Origin: Maricaulis sp017643475
GTDB taxonomy: Bacteria; Pseudomonadota; Alphaproteobacteria; Caulobacterales; Maricaulaceae
Length of the DNA: 64,000 bases
Direction: 5' to 3'
Assembly (NCBI RefSeq): GCF_047123815.1
Contig: NZ_CP138920.1
Span: forward strand, 1,860,001-1,924,000
The notes below the pieces were generated by a model, which searched no databases, was not told where the DNA came from, and worked only from the letters and a program-made list of their open reading frames with translations. A program made the translations under genes and the position numbers. Within the stretch, counting starts at the first letter, position 1, and each line of letters starts with the position of its first letter. This document shows positions 7,773-15,926 of the stretch, piece after piece.

Positions 7773-8090
7773 TTGTTCGTCCGAGATGCGACAGGACTGG
7801 ATGTCTCTGTCCGCGTAAAACCGGCCGCCTCAAGTGACAGTGTTAACGGAGTGGTCGCTACTGCGGACGGGCAGCTGAATTTGGTCCTACGGGTGCGGGC
7901 GGTATCAGACAAGGGCAGGGCCAATAAGGCTGTGATTGCCCTTTTCGCCACATGGGCGGGTTGTCCAAAACGGGATATTCACATCATCCGGGGGGCAGCA
8001 GCCCGCATCAAGACGCTTCGAGTGACAGGTCCGGCCGATCGGCTGGATCGCACCCGGGCTAAATTGGAGACGTTGACGCATGAGCGCTGA
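7773..8090 (+). CDS. yggU: DUF167/YggU-family protein
   Basis: A 105-aa small cytosolic alpha/beta protein. Family pattern: VRVKPAASSDSVNG, LNLVLRVRAVSDKGRANKAVIALFA and IIRGAAARIKTLRV. The start appears to be TTG at 7773, 3 bp after yggT; no in-frame ATG precedes the conserved domain. It overlaps the start of folD by 11 bp, pointing to translational coupling. The molecular function is unknown, although it is widely conserved from bacteria to humans. Confidence 0.85.
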   Translation: MFVRDATGLDVSVRVKPAASSDSVNGVVATADGQLNLVLRVRAVSDKGRANKAVIALFATWAGCPKRDIHIIRGAAARIKTLRVTGPADRLDRTRAKLETLTHER

Positions 8091-8958
8091 ACTGATCGAC
8101 GGAAAAGCCATTGGCGAGGCTCTGGACCTTGAAGCTAAGGCCGACGGTGAAGAGCTGGCGAAAAAGCTCGGGCGTCCGCCCTGTCTGGCGGTTGTGCTGA
8201 TTGGCGAAGATCCGGCCAGCCAGGTCTATGTGCGCAACAAGGTCCGCCGGACCGAGGCCGCCGGGCTGCGCTCGGTAGAAGTGCGCAGACCCGCTGATGT
8301 GACCCAGGCCGAAGTTGTCGAGATCGTGCGCGGATTGAATGCGGATCCGGAGGTGGATGGCATTCTAGTGCAGTTGCCCTTGCCTGATCATATGGACGCC
8401 AATGCCGTTATCGAGACCATCGATCCGAACAAGGATGTGGATGGACTAACCGAAGCCAGCGCGGGGCGCCTGGTTCTGGGCAAGCCCGGGCTACGCCCCT
8501 GTACGCCAGCTGGCTGCGTCTATCTCGCAGAGAAGGTGCTGGGAGATCTTTCCGGCAAGTCTGTTGTCGTCGTCGGGCGATCCATCCTGGTTGGCAAGCC
8601 TGCAGCACTTCTGTTCCTCGAAAAGAACGCCACGGTCACGATTGCGCATTCGCGGACCAAGGACCTGCCAGCGCTGTGTCGTACGGCAGATATCCTGGTG
8701 CCGGCGGTCGGTCGTCCGGAAATGGTGCGCGGTGACTGGGTCAAGCCGGGGGCCTGTGTTCTCGATGTCGGAATTAATCGCATCGATGCGCCGGAACGCG
8801 GTGAGGGCAAGACGCGCCTCGTAGGTGACGCGGCCTTTGACGAGATCGTCGGTCATGCGGGCTGGATCACGCCTGTGCCGGGCGGAATCGGTCCGATGAC
8901 AATCGCTATGCTGCTCCAGAATACAGTGCGGGCAGCATCGCTCAGATTGGGCATCTGA
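8080..8958 (+). CDS. folD: Bifunctional methylenetetrahydrofolate dehydrogenase/methenyltetrahydrofolate cyclohydrolase
   Basis: A 292-aa enzyme interconverting 5,10-methylene-, 5,10-methenyl- and 10-formyl-THF in one-carbon metabolism. Clear motifs: VLIGEDPASQVYVRNKVR with the catalytic Lys, DGILVQLPLPDH, the VGRSILVGKPAALL nucleotide-binding segment, and PVPGGIGPMTIAMLLQNT. The length is normal (~285-300). It is the third gene of yggT-yggU-folD and overlaps yggU by 11 bp. Confidence 0.96.
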   Translation: MSAELIDGKAIGEALDLEAKADGEELAKKLGRPPCLAVVLIGEDPASQVYVRNKVRRTEAAGLRSVEVRRPADVTQAEVVEIVRGLNADPEVDGILVQLPLPDHMDANAVIETIDPNKDVDGLTEASAGRLVLGKPGLRPCTPAGCVYLAEKVLGDLSGKSVVVVGRSILVGKPAALLFLEKNATVTIAHSRTKDLPALCRTADILVPAVGRPEMVRGDWVKPGACVLDVGINRIDAPERGEGKTRLVGDAAFDEIVGHAGWITPVPGGIGPMTIAMLLQNTVRAASLRLGI

Positions 8959-9021
8959 GTGCACTACAATTACTGATTGCGTAGAGAGTAAATCGGGCGT
9001 AAACGGTTCGGTAACGCAACA

Positions 9022-9036
9022 CTCATATGATATGAG
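9022..9036. promoter_or_regulatory. Perfect AT-rich palindrome before the response regulator gene
   Basis: CTCATAT-G-ATATGAG is a 7-bp dyad with a one-base spacer in the 88-bp gap after folD. It overlaps a possible ATG at 9032, which argues for a later start of the following gene and for this site being an operator. No matching regulator can be assigned from the window. Confidence 0.4.
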
Positions 9037-9046
9037 ATGGAAGGAA

Positions 9047-9472
9047 ATGATCGTGCCCAATCAGTCGCTTAGAGTGTTGCATGTAGAAGACGACTTTGCT
9101 GATGCAATGCTTGTTCAACATGCTGTCTGTGAAGCGGGTGATTTCGACATCGCATTCGAGGTCGCGGGCACGCTGAAGGACGCCAAGCTCAAACTGGCTA
9201 AGGAGGAGTTTGATCTCGTCCTGCTCGATCTCCGCCTTCCTGATTCAGTCCATCCGATCGATACGCTGGAAACGGCCCGCGACTGTATTGGCGAGACACC
9301 TTTGCTGGTGCTGTCCGGCTCCATGTCCGTGGACAAGGCTCATCTGCCGGATGACGTCGCCAGCCTGGACAAGAATGAGAGTTTCCGCACGGAAAAAAAG
9401 GGTGAAGCCCCGGTGCATCTTGCGCATCTCATCCGCGAGGCGGCGGAAGCGTCGGATATCCAGACCATCTAG
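9047..9472 (+). CDS. Single-domain response regulator
   Basis: About 141 aa, a receiver domain only. Visible receiver landmarks: HVEDD (acidic pocket), LVLLDLRLPD with the phospho-accepting Asp, PLLVLSGSMS (Thr/Ser position) and SLDKNES with the conserved Lys. There is no output domain, so it probably relays phosphate or binds a partner. The start is uncertain: ATG 9032, ATG 9047 and GTG 9053 are all in frame. AAGGA lies just before 9047 and spaces better to the GTG, and a palindrome overlaps 9032. The C-terminus (VHLAHLIREAAEAS) completes helix 5. No kinase gene is adjacent. Confidence 0.8.
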   Translation: MIVPNQSLRVLHVEDDFADAMLVQHAVCEAGDFDIAFEVAGTLKDAKLKLAKEEFDLVLLDLRLPDSVHPIDTLETARDCIGETPLLVLSGSMSVDKAHLPDDVASLDKNESFRTEKKGEAPVHLAHLIREAAEASDIQTI

Positions 9473-9541
9473 GCGTTATTCGCCTATACAAGGCAGACGG
9501 GCTCTGGCATGCAACCTGACGGAAGCATGCGGAGGAGCGCC

Positions 9542-10333
9542 ATGAATACTGCCCATGAAGTCGACTACAAGATTTGCGGTGAGGACATCCAGTTCGTCGA
9601 AATCGAACTGGACCCGAACGAAAGTGTCATCGCTGAAGCAGGATCGATGATGTACAAGTCGCCGAGCATCTCCATGGATGCGATTTTCGGCGATGGTTCC
9701 AACAAACATCAAGGGTTCCTTGGCGCACTCGCTGGCGCGGGTAAACGAATCCTGACTGGCGAAAGCCTGTTCATGACGATCTTTACGCATGAGGGGCAGG
9801 GTAAATCTCACGTGGCCTTCGCGGCCCCCTATCCAGGCACGATCATCCCGGTACATTTGCCCGATGTTGGCGGTGAGCTGATCTGTCAGAAGGACAGTTT
9901 CCTCGCGGCGGCCAAGGGGGTGTCTGTCGGGATCGCGCTCCAAAAACGCATCATGACCGGCCTGTTTGGTGGAGAAGGCTTCATCATGCAGCGTCTTGAA
10001 GGGGATGGCTGGTGCTTCGTTCACGCAGGCGGAACTCTAGTTGAAAAGGAGCTGGCGGCCGGAGAGGAGATTCATGTCGATACTGGTTGCGTGGTGGCCT
10101 ATACCAGCTCCGTCGATTTCGAGATCGAGCGGGCAGGCAATATCAAGTCGATGATCTTCGGCGGCGAGGGCGTGTTCTTTGCGCATCTCAAAGGGCCTGG
10201 CAAAGTCTGGCTCCAGTCCATGCCGTTCTCCCGTCTTGCCGGTCGTATTCTGGCGAATGTCCCGGTTGCGGGCTCTGGTCAGGGTGAAGGTTCTGTGCTC
10301 GGTCCTCTCGGCGATATCATGCGGGGCAGCTAG
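9542..10333 (+). CDS. AIM24/TIGR00266-family protein
   Basis: A 263-aa cytosolic beta-rich protein of the AIM24/DUF124 group (tryptophan RNA-binding attenuator-like fold). Typical stretches: FVEIELDPNESVIAEAGSMMYKS, GESLFMTIFTHEGQGKSHVAFAAPYPGTIIP, GLFGGEGFIMQRLEGDGW and the C-terminal GPGKVWLQSMPFSRLAGRI. The start was set at ATG 9542 because GGAGG lies about 8 bp upstream and homology begins here. The yeast mitochondrial homologue affects MICOS stability, which makes the Mic60 gene about 10 kb away worth noting, but no operon link exists. Bacterial function is unknown. Confidence 0.85.
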   Translation: MNTAHEVDYKICGEDIQFVEIELDPNESVIAEAGSMMYKSPSISMDAIFGDGSNKHQGFLGALAGAGKRILTGESLFMTIFTHEGQGKSHVAFAAPYPGTIIPVHLPDVGGELICQKDSFLAAAKGVSVGIALQKRIMTGLFGGEGFIMQRLEGDGWCFVHAGGTLVEKELAAGEEIHVDTGCVVAYTSSVDFEIERAGNIKSMIFGGEGVFFAHLKGPGKVWLQSMPFSRLAGRILANVPVAGSGQGEGSVLGPLGDIMRGS

Positions 10334-10363
10334 CCACCCTGCATTCTCATAGCTTATGCAGTT

Positions 10364-10382
10364 GACAATCACTCGCATTAGC
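10364..10382. promoter_or_regulatory. Fur-box-like site upstream of bfd
   Basis: The 19-bp gacaatcactcgcattagc, read on the other strand, matches the classical Fur box GATAATGATAATCATTATC-type pattern at most positions, keeping the two ATTG/AATG-like cores. It lies about 40 bp before the bacterioferritin-associated ferredoxin gene, where iron control is expected. Fur against another iron regulator (Irr/RirA) cannot be separated by eye. Confidence 0.5.
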
Positions 10383-10419
10383 ACCACATACGGAGGGTCG
10401 AAACAAATCGGTCTTCCGT

Positions 10420-10614
10420 ATGTATGTGTGTATCTGCAACGCTCTGAAAGACAGCCAGCTCAAGCAAGCGGCCCAGGACCCGGGTGTCAGCTCGGCGGCC
10501 TGTGTCTTCAAGCAGCTGGACGCGCGTCCGCAATGCGGTCGTTGTCTCCCGGATGTGAGAGATATGATTTCCTCGACCGAGATCCGCGCAAACGATTCTC
10601 AAGTTGCGCGTTGA
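10420..10614 (+). CDS. bfd: Bacterioferritin-associated ferredoxin
   Basis: A 64-aa (2Fe-2S) protein that reduces bacterioferritin and releases stored iron under iron limitation. The four cluster Cys are visible as CIC near residues 4-6 and CGRC near 39-42, in the order MYVCICNAL...QCGRCLPDV. It is encoded 90 bp before bfr, with a Fur-box-like site upstream, the classical Bfd-Bfr arrangement. The length is standard. Confidence 0.9.
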   Translation: MYVCICNALKDSQLKQAAQDPGVSSAACVFKQLDARPQCGRCLPDVRDMISSTEIRANDSQVAR

Positions 10615-10703
10615 TTTGAAAGCGCTTATCAGGCGCAAACATTGTTCTTGGCTTTCCGCGAACTTCGCCTAGTTTTTTGTTTAAGACAGCAGGGAGAGAG
10701 TTC

Positions 10704-11183
10704 ATGCAGGGCGATTCCAAGATCATCGAATACCTCAATGGTGCGCTCAAGCTCGAGCTCGCGGCCGTAAACCAGTACTTTCTGCATGCCCGTATGTTCA
10801 AGGACTGGGGCTTCGCCAAGATCGCCGAGGTCGAGTACGAAGAATCCATCGACGAGATGAAACACGCAGATCAGCTGATCGAGCGCATCCTGTTTCTCGA
10901 GGGCCTGCCGAACGTGCAGGATCTGGCCAAGATCTACATCGGCGAGAGCGTAAAGGAATGCCTGGAATGCGACCTCAAGATCGAGCAGCGCGCGCATCCC
11001 TACTACAAGGAAGCTATCGCTTATTGCGAGGAAGCCGGTGATTACGTCACGCGCAAGCTGTTCACGGACATCCTGGCCTCCGAGGAAGATCACATCGATT
11101 TCCTGGAAACCCAGCTAGGCCTGATCGAGAAGATTGGCGAGGAGCGCTACATGCAGTCCCAGATGAAGCCGGGCGAACACTGA
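10704..11183 (+). CDS. bfr: Bacterioferritin
   Basis: A 159-aa ferritin-like four-helix subunit forming the 24-mer heme-containing iron store. Diiron ligands are visible in helix A (LELAAVNQYF), helix B (EYEESIDEMKHADQLIERILFLEG, with the heme-ligating Met in DEMKHAD) and helix D (LASEEDHIDFLE). The start ATG 10704 has AGGGAGAGAG in front; an in-frame upstream extension lacks homology. It is paired with bfd. Confidence 0.95.
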   Translation: MQGDSKIIEYLNGALKLELAAVNQYFLHARMFKDWGFAKIAEVEYEESIDEMKHADQLIERILFLEGLPNVQDLAKIYIGESVKECLECDLKIEQRAHPYYKEAIAYCEEAGDYVTRKLFTDILASEEDHIDFLETQLGLIEKIGEERYMQSQMKPGEH

Positions 11184-11306
11184 TCCAGTTGGTGGGCCTT
11201 TCCGCATAGCCTCATTCTCCGAATTGCCAATTCCTCCGCATTGGTCAATGCTCTGCCCGACTATCCGCCTTGACTGGCTCGGGTCGGATACCAGTTGGGG
11301 AGAATG

Positions 11307-11987
11307 ATGCAGATTAAACTCGTTCAAAGCCGCGCGATCGGCCTAGGCATGCTTGCCGCAACCGCTCTGTCGGTCAGTGTGGGCCAACCCGCATTCGCCC
11401 AGCAGGCGCCGATTGTCCAACCGGGCGCTCCCGGTGAAAATTCACGAGCGCTCACCCGCGAGCAATCCTTGGAACTCGGTCAGAGCAGCTATATTGAGGC
11501 AGACGCGAGGTTCATGCAGCACATGATTGTGCACCATGGCCAGGCTGTGGATATGGGAGCGTTGGTCGAGGGGCGAAGCCGTAATGAAGGCGTTCGGCTG
11601 ATGGCGGAACGCATCGCCCTGACCCAGGAATCCGAAATCGCGATGATGCGGACCTGGTTAACGCGGCGAGGCGAAAGCACCGAGATGCAAGGGCATCACG
11701 GTCACCACACGAATCACCAGATGGACCCGAATGTTCCGATAATGCCTGGCATGCTGTCGCCAGTGCAGATGGACGCGCTGGCTGCATCCAGCGGGGCCGA
11801 GTTCGACTATCTCTATCTCACCGGAATGATCCTGCACCACCAGGGTGCCATCGACATGGTCAACGAGCTGCTCAGCCAACCCGGAGCCGGTGAAGACCCG
11901 GAATTATCCGAATTCCTGTCAGCGGTTGTCGCTGACCAATCAACTGAAATCTTGCGCATGCAGAACATGCTGGCGCGACAGGGTTAG
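11307..11987 (+). CDS. Secreted DUF305 (ferritin-like, His/Met-rich) protein
   Basis: About 226 aa with a signal peptide ending AFAQ. It contains two DUF305 repeats: ADARFMQHMIVHHGQAVDMGALVEGRS with SEIAMMRTWL, then FDYLYLTGMILHHQGAIDMVNELL with ILRMQNML. The paired HH and Met residues, and a MQGHHGHHTNHQM linker, indicate metal binding, probably copper, in the periplasm (inference from the family and residues). GGGGAG precedes two adjacent ATGs (11304 and 11307). It is followed after 9 bp by an LVIVD-repeat lipoprotein, with which it is almost certainly cotranscribed. Confidence 0.8.
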   Translation: MQIKLVQSRAIGLGMLAATALSVSVGQPAFAQQAPIVQPGAPGENSRALTREQSLELGQSSYIEADARFMQHMIVHHGQAVDMGALVEGRSRNEGVRLMAERIALTQESEIAMMRTWLTRRGESTEMQGHHGHHTNHQMDPNVPIMPGMLSPVQMDALAASSGAEFDYLYLTGMILHHQGAIDMVNELLSQPGAGEDPELSEFLSAVVADQSTEILRMQNMLARQG

Positions 11988-11996
11988 GGGGAGACA

Positions 11997-13802
11997 ATGA
12001 CCCAGATCAAGACCGGAATATCCATCCTCGCATTGGCGATGCTGGCCACGGCCTGCAGCCAGCCTGCAGCCAATGATGGCAGTGAAGTTGCCAGCAATCC
12101 GCCGCCGAGCCGCGAAGGCCTGGCACCGGGGCTCTATGACGCCGAGGAAGTCAGCTGGAATGTTGAGCTCGTCCATGCGGAGCGCACGCCGGAAGCCTTT
12201 GCTCCGGACAATGCGATGTGGGCGCCCGCTGTTGAAATGGCCCTGATGCAGGCGATGCAGAATGGCGAGGAAGTCGAGCGTCCGCCGAGCCCGATCTCGT
12301 TTGCGAATACCGACCTGGCCTTCTCCGGTGATCGTGTGATCATGGGCAACTGGCATGGTTTCAACGTTTTCGAGACGCAGGATGACAGCTCGGTTGAGCA
12401 TGTCCTGTCTGTTGTCTGCCCGGGTGGCCAGGGCGATGTGAGTGTGCACGGAAACCTGGTCTTCCGTTCTGTCGAGGACAATCGTGGCCGCCTTGATTGT
12501 GGTTCCGGTGGTGTCGAGGGTGAAAGCAGTGCGGAGCGTTTCCGCGGCGTGCAGATCTTTGACATTTCCGACATGAACAATGTGCGCCAGGTCGCTGCCG
12601 TCCAGACGTGCCGCGGTTCGCATACGCATACTGTTGTGCCCGATCTCAATGATCCGAGCGTGATCTATATCTACAACTCCGGAACCTCGTCCGTGCGTCC
12701 GTCCAGCGAACTGGAAATGTGTTCGGGCGGTGAGCCGGAGCAGAATCCGGATACCGCGCTTTACTCCATCGACGTGATCCGTGTCCCGCTGGCAACGCCG
12801 GAAGACGCGGCCATCGTCAATCGTCCGCGCATCTTTGCCGATCACGAAACCGGCGAGATTGCCGGCCTGTGGCGGGGTGGCCAGCTGGAAGAGGAAGCCC
12901 AGGAGACCTCGGTCACCAACCAGTGTCACGACATCAATGTCTACCCGGAAATGGGCCTGGCGGCTGGTGCGTGTAGCGGCAACGGCATCCTGCTCGACAT
13001 TTCCGATCCGGCCAATCCGGCGCGTATCAGCGAGATGTCCGATCCGAACATGGCCTATTGGCATGCGGCGATCTTCAACAACGACGCCAACAAGATCCTC
13101 TTCACCGACGAGTGGGGCGGCGGTCTCGGTGCACGTTGCCGTGCCGAGGACCCGGAAACCTGGGGCGCCAATATCATCGCCGACATCACCGAAAACGGTC
13201 TGGAAGGGCGGGCGATCTTCAAGATCCCGAACACCCAGTCCGCGGTCGAGAACTGTGTCGCCCACAATGGTTCCCTGGTTCCGGTCCCTGGACGCGATAT
13301 CATCGTCCAGGGCTGGTATTCAGGCGGTATCTCGGTGATTGATTTCACCGACAGCAACAACCCGTTCGAGATCGCCTTCTTCGATCGAGGTCCGCTGGAT
13401 TCTGAACAGCTCTTCCTGGGCGGCAACTGGGCAGCCTACTGGCACAATGGGCTGGTCTATGCGCCGGAGATCGTGCGCGGCCTGGACATCTTCCGTCTCC
13501 TGCCGAGTGAATACATCTCCGAGAACGAGCTGGCCGCGGCCAATCTCATCCGTTTCGACGAAGCCAATACGCAGACACAGATGCGTTTCGAATGGCCTGA
13601 CGAACCGGTTGTGGCGCTTGCCTATGTCGACCAGCTGACCCGTTCCGGTGCCATGACTGATGCCATGGCCGATACCGTGCGCAGCGCCGTCAATGCCGGC
13701 TCTGCTGGCGATGATCTGTTGAGCTCGCTGTCGGCGGCTGCGGAAGGTGCCGAAGGCGCCGATGCAAGCCGTTTCCGCGCGCTGATGGAGTGGTTCGGCT
13801 AA
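11997..13802 (+). CDS. LVIVD-repeat beta-propeller lipoprotein
   Basis: A 601-aa exported protein with lipobox LAMLATACS. A repeated beta-propeller pattern is visible as 'xxIFDISDxxNxxxV' and 'ISVIDFTDSNNPFEIAFFDRG', the LVIVD signature; blades also occur at GFNVFETQDD, GILLDISDPANP and GLDIFRLLPSEY. Conserved HTH/HDI histidines (SHTHTV, CHDINVY, YWHAAIF, CVAHNGSL) recur once per blade and could bind metal or form a central site. The C-terminal ~80 residues (QLTRSGAMTDAMADTV...) are helical. It is paired with the DUF305 protein upstream and ends at a strong terminator. The function is unknown. Confidence 0.75.
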   Translation: MTQIKTGISILALAMLATACSQPAANDGSEVASNPPPSREGLAPGLYDAEEVSWNVELVHAERTPEAFAPDNAMWAPAVEMALMQAMQNGEEVERPPSPISFANTDLAFSGDRVIMGNWHGFNVFETQDDSSVEHVLSVVCPGGQGDVSVHGNLVFRSVEDNRGRLDCGSGGVEGESSAERFRGVQIFDISDMNNVRQVAAVQTCRGSHTHTVVPDLNDPSVIYIYNSGTSSVRPSSELEMCSGGEPEQNPDTALYSIDVIRVPLATPEDAAIVNRPRIFADHETGEIAGLWRGGQLEEEAQETSVTNQCHDINVYPEMGLAAGACSGNGILLDISDPANPARISEMSDPNMAYWHAAIFNNDANKILFTDEWGGGLGARCRAEDPETWGANIIADITENGLEGRAIFKIPNTQSAVENCVAHNGSLVPVPGRDIIVQGWYSGGISVIDFTDSNNPFEIAFFDRGPLDSEQLFLGGNWAAYWHNGLVYAPEIVRGLDIFRLLPSEYISENELAAANLIRFDEANTQTQMRFEWPDEPVVALAYVDQLTRSGAMTDAMADTVRSAVNAGSAGDDLLSSLSAAAEGAEGADASRFRALMEWFG

Positions 13803-13820
13803 GAGCGTTCCTCAGAGGTT

Positions 13821-13860
13821 AAAAGGCCGGGCAGCTCCTGCTGTCCGGCCTTTCTAATTT
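13821..13860 (+). terminator. Intrinsic terminator after the DUF305-LVIVD operon
   Basis: The stem pairs AAGGCCGG...CAG with CTG...CCGGCCTT around a short loop, followed by TCTAATTT. It sits between the LVIVD gene and the convergent GST gene. Confidence 0.8.
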
Positions 13861-13889
13861 GTGAACTGCGCCTGGTTCCGAATGCGCTG

Positions 13890-14729
13890 CTAGTCGAAAT
13901 CAGCGGCGCTGTGTCGTTCGTGCATTTGCGTGTCCTCATCGCCCCAGGACTTGTTGACCCGGATACCGCGCTTGACGGCCGGACGTGCCGCGATCTCGTC
14001 GGCCCATCGTTTGACGTTCTTGTATTCGTCGACCGAGAGGAATTCGGCAGCGCTGTAGAGCACGCCGCGCACCAGGGCGCCATACCAGGGCCAGATGGCC
14101 ATGTCGGCGATGGAGTATTCGTCACCCGCGATGAATTTCCGGTTCGCCAGGGTGCGGTCGAGCACATCGAGCTGGCGTTTGACTTCCATGGCGTAGCGGT
14201 TGATCGGATACTCGAATTTTTCCGGTGCATAGGCATAGAAATGCCCGAATCCGCCGCCGAGAAAAGGCGCGGACCCCATCTGCCAGAACAGCCAGTTCAT
14301 GACTTCCGTGCGCTCCGGGCCGGAGGCCGGCAGGAATTTGCCGAATTTCTCGGCCAGGTGCACCAGCATGGAGCCGGACTCGAAGATGTTCACCTCGGTC
14401 TCGCCCGAGCGGTCGACCAGGGCCGGGATCTTGGAGTTCGGGTTGACGCCGACAAAACCACTGGAGAACTGGTCGCCCTCGGTGATCCGGATCAGCCAGG
14501 CATCGTATTCCGCTTCGGTGATGCCCTGTTCGAGCAATTCCTCGAACAGGATGGTGACTTTCACGCCATTGGGCGTGGCCAGCGAGTAGAGCTGGAACGG
14601 ATGCTCGCCGACCGGCAACGCTTTTTCGTGCGTGGAGCCGGCGATTGGGCGGTTGATATTGGCAAAATTGCCACCGCTCTCAGCGTCCCAGGTCCAGACT
14701 TTCGGCGGTGTATAGGTGGTATCGTTCAC
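13890..14729 (-). CDS. yghU: YghU-type glutathione S-transferase / disulfide-bond oxidoreductase
   Basis: A 279-aa cytosolic Nu-class GST. N-terminal TPPKVWTWDAESGGNFANINRPIAG and LPVGEHPFQLYSLATPNGVKVTILFEEL are YghU-specific; VNPNSKIPALVD and ESGSMLVHLAEKFG belong to the thioredoxin-like domain, and KFIAGDEYSIADMAIWPWYG to the helical domain. E. coli YghU binds two glutathiones and has disulfide reductase activity. The start is GTG at 14727-14729 with GGGGATCT upstream. It is convergent with the LVIVD operon. Confidence 0.93.
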   Translation of the reverse strand: MNDTTYTPPKVWTWDAESGGNFANINRPIAGSTHEKALPVGEHPFQLYSLATPNGVKVTILFEELLEQGITEAEYDAWLIRITEGDQFSSGFVGVNPNSKIPALVDRSGETEVNIFESGSMLVHLAEKFGKFLPASGPERTEVMNWLFWQMGSAPFLGGGFGHFYAYAPEKFEYPINRYAMEVKRQLDVLDRTLANRKFIAGDEYSIADMAIWPWYGALVRGVLYSAAEFLSVDEYKNVKRWADEIAARPAVKRGIRVNKSWGDEDTQMHERHSAADFD

Positions 14730-14887
14730 GACAGATCCCCATTGCTTTCGACGCCATACCTAGGAAGGCGCGAGCCCGGTTCAACTCTCTAGGCTGATTT
14801 GCCGAGGATCACGATGGTGTGTTGATGGACCAAAGTGACGGCATGGCTTACCACTCGGAGAACGCATCCGGGGAGGGGGCGAGCGAA

Positions 14888-15616
14888 ATGAGCAAAAGCG
14901 TCGACTTTGATGATCTGGCCGGGGACTTGTTCAGCCTGAACATTCGTGGCCTTCGGTCGATCGCGGCACTGTGGGCACAACCTGCGCGTTACTTCGAAGC
15001 CGCCGAGCAGACAGACTGGCAGGACCAGTACACACCGTCAGTGCGTCTCTGGTTGTCGCTGATCGCCCTGTCATCCCTGTTGCAGGTGATTTCACTCAGC
15101 GCTGATTCCCCAATCGTTCTGGCGTATGCCGACGGGTTTCAGGATGCCGGGCTGGCCTTGCCTCCCGAACTGACCTTCCAGGCTCTCGGCGAGGAGGCCA
15201 CCGTTTGGATCTTCACCGCCTTCCCGATCGTTCAATTGCTCACCTTCCTGTTGATCCTGCCCTTGTTCAATCTGTGGGGAGGCGAAACGACTTTTAGTCT
15301 GCGGGTGCGTTATGGTTTCGCGATGATGGTGCCGAGTGCCTCGCTGATGTTGATTATCATGCCCGGGGCAAAGCTTGTCGGCATGCCAGCCGAATGGGCG
15401 ATTATCTTCGGTGCCATGGTCGGGTTGATCGCCTTCCTGGTCGACGCTTTAACCGTTCACCGTGGAGCCAGGGCCGGATCCGGTCCCACGAGTCGGCTGG
15501 TGCGCTCCGCCCTGATCGCGGCAGTCGTATTGCTGCTCAACGTCATCATGCACACGATCACGCAGGTCACGAGCATAATCCTGATCAGCATGAAATACGG
15601 CCTGGCCCCGACCTAA
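14888..15616 (+). CDS. Polytopic membrane protein of unknown function
   Basis: About 242 aa with five to six hydrophobic segments (LWLSLIALSSLLQVISL, VWIFTAFPIVQLLTFLLILPLF, YGFAMMVPSASLMLIIMP, WAIIFGAMVGLIAFLVDAL, ALIAAVVLLLNVIMHTI). An N-terminal cytosolic segment (SVDFDDLAGDLFSLNIRGLRSIAALWAQPARYFEA) resembles the start of DUF3667/Yip1-like inner-membrane proteins. The start is set at ATG 14888 because GGGGAGGGGGCGAG lies just upstream; an earlier GTG/ATG at 14819-14825 would add 23 residues. It is a single gene with no informative neighbours. Confidence 0.6.
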   Translation: MSKSVDFDDLAGDLFSLNIRGLRSIAALWAQPARYFEAAEQTDWQDQYTPSVRLWLSLIALSSLLQVISLSADSPIVLAYADGFQDAGLALPPELTFQALGEEATVWIFTAFPIVQLLTFLLILPLFNLWGGETTFSLRVRYGFAMMVPSASLMLIIMPGAKLVGMPAEWAIIFGAMVGLIAFLVDALTVHRGARAGSGPTSRLVRSALIAAVVLLLNVIMHTITQVTSIILISMKYGLAPT

Positions 15617-15625
15617 GACGGGTCC

Positions 15626-15760
15626 GGTTCGGGCGTATCGGGAGCAAGGCCGCTATCCGCCCAATACGCCTCGCCAACAGCCCTGAGCGCGCTTCATGTG
15701 AGCGCGAACCCAACACCGGCGACAGGTTCAAACTCGGGTTCGGGCGCAGCGGGAGCAAGG
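15626..15760. repeat. Imperfect 24-bp direct repeat beside tRNA-Thr
   Basis: Copies at 15626-15649 and 15737-15760 agree at 22 of 24 bases (both begin GGTTCGGGCG and end GGGAGCAAGG), 111 bp apart, in the 153-bp region past the 3' end of the tRNA gene. There is no gene in this stretch. It could be a local duplication or a remnant of tRNA-linked recombination. Confidence 0.4.
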
Positions 15761-15769
15761 AAAGAAGAA

Positions 15770-15845
<76 letters not shown>

Positions 15846-15926
15846 CTACCACCCATGTCTCGCGCACGTTTCCGGTCGCGAGGCGGCGGAAACTAACCGT
15901 GAAAGCGTGATTTCGCAAGTCCTAGT

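Noticed and set aside
11940..13265. 441-codon minus-strand open frame across the LVIVD gene
   Set aside because: No homology-like pattern or start context; the plus strand carries the repeat protein.
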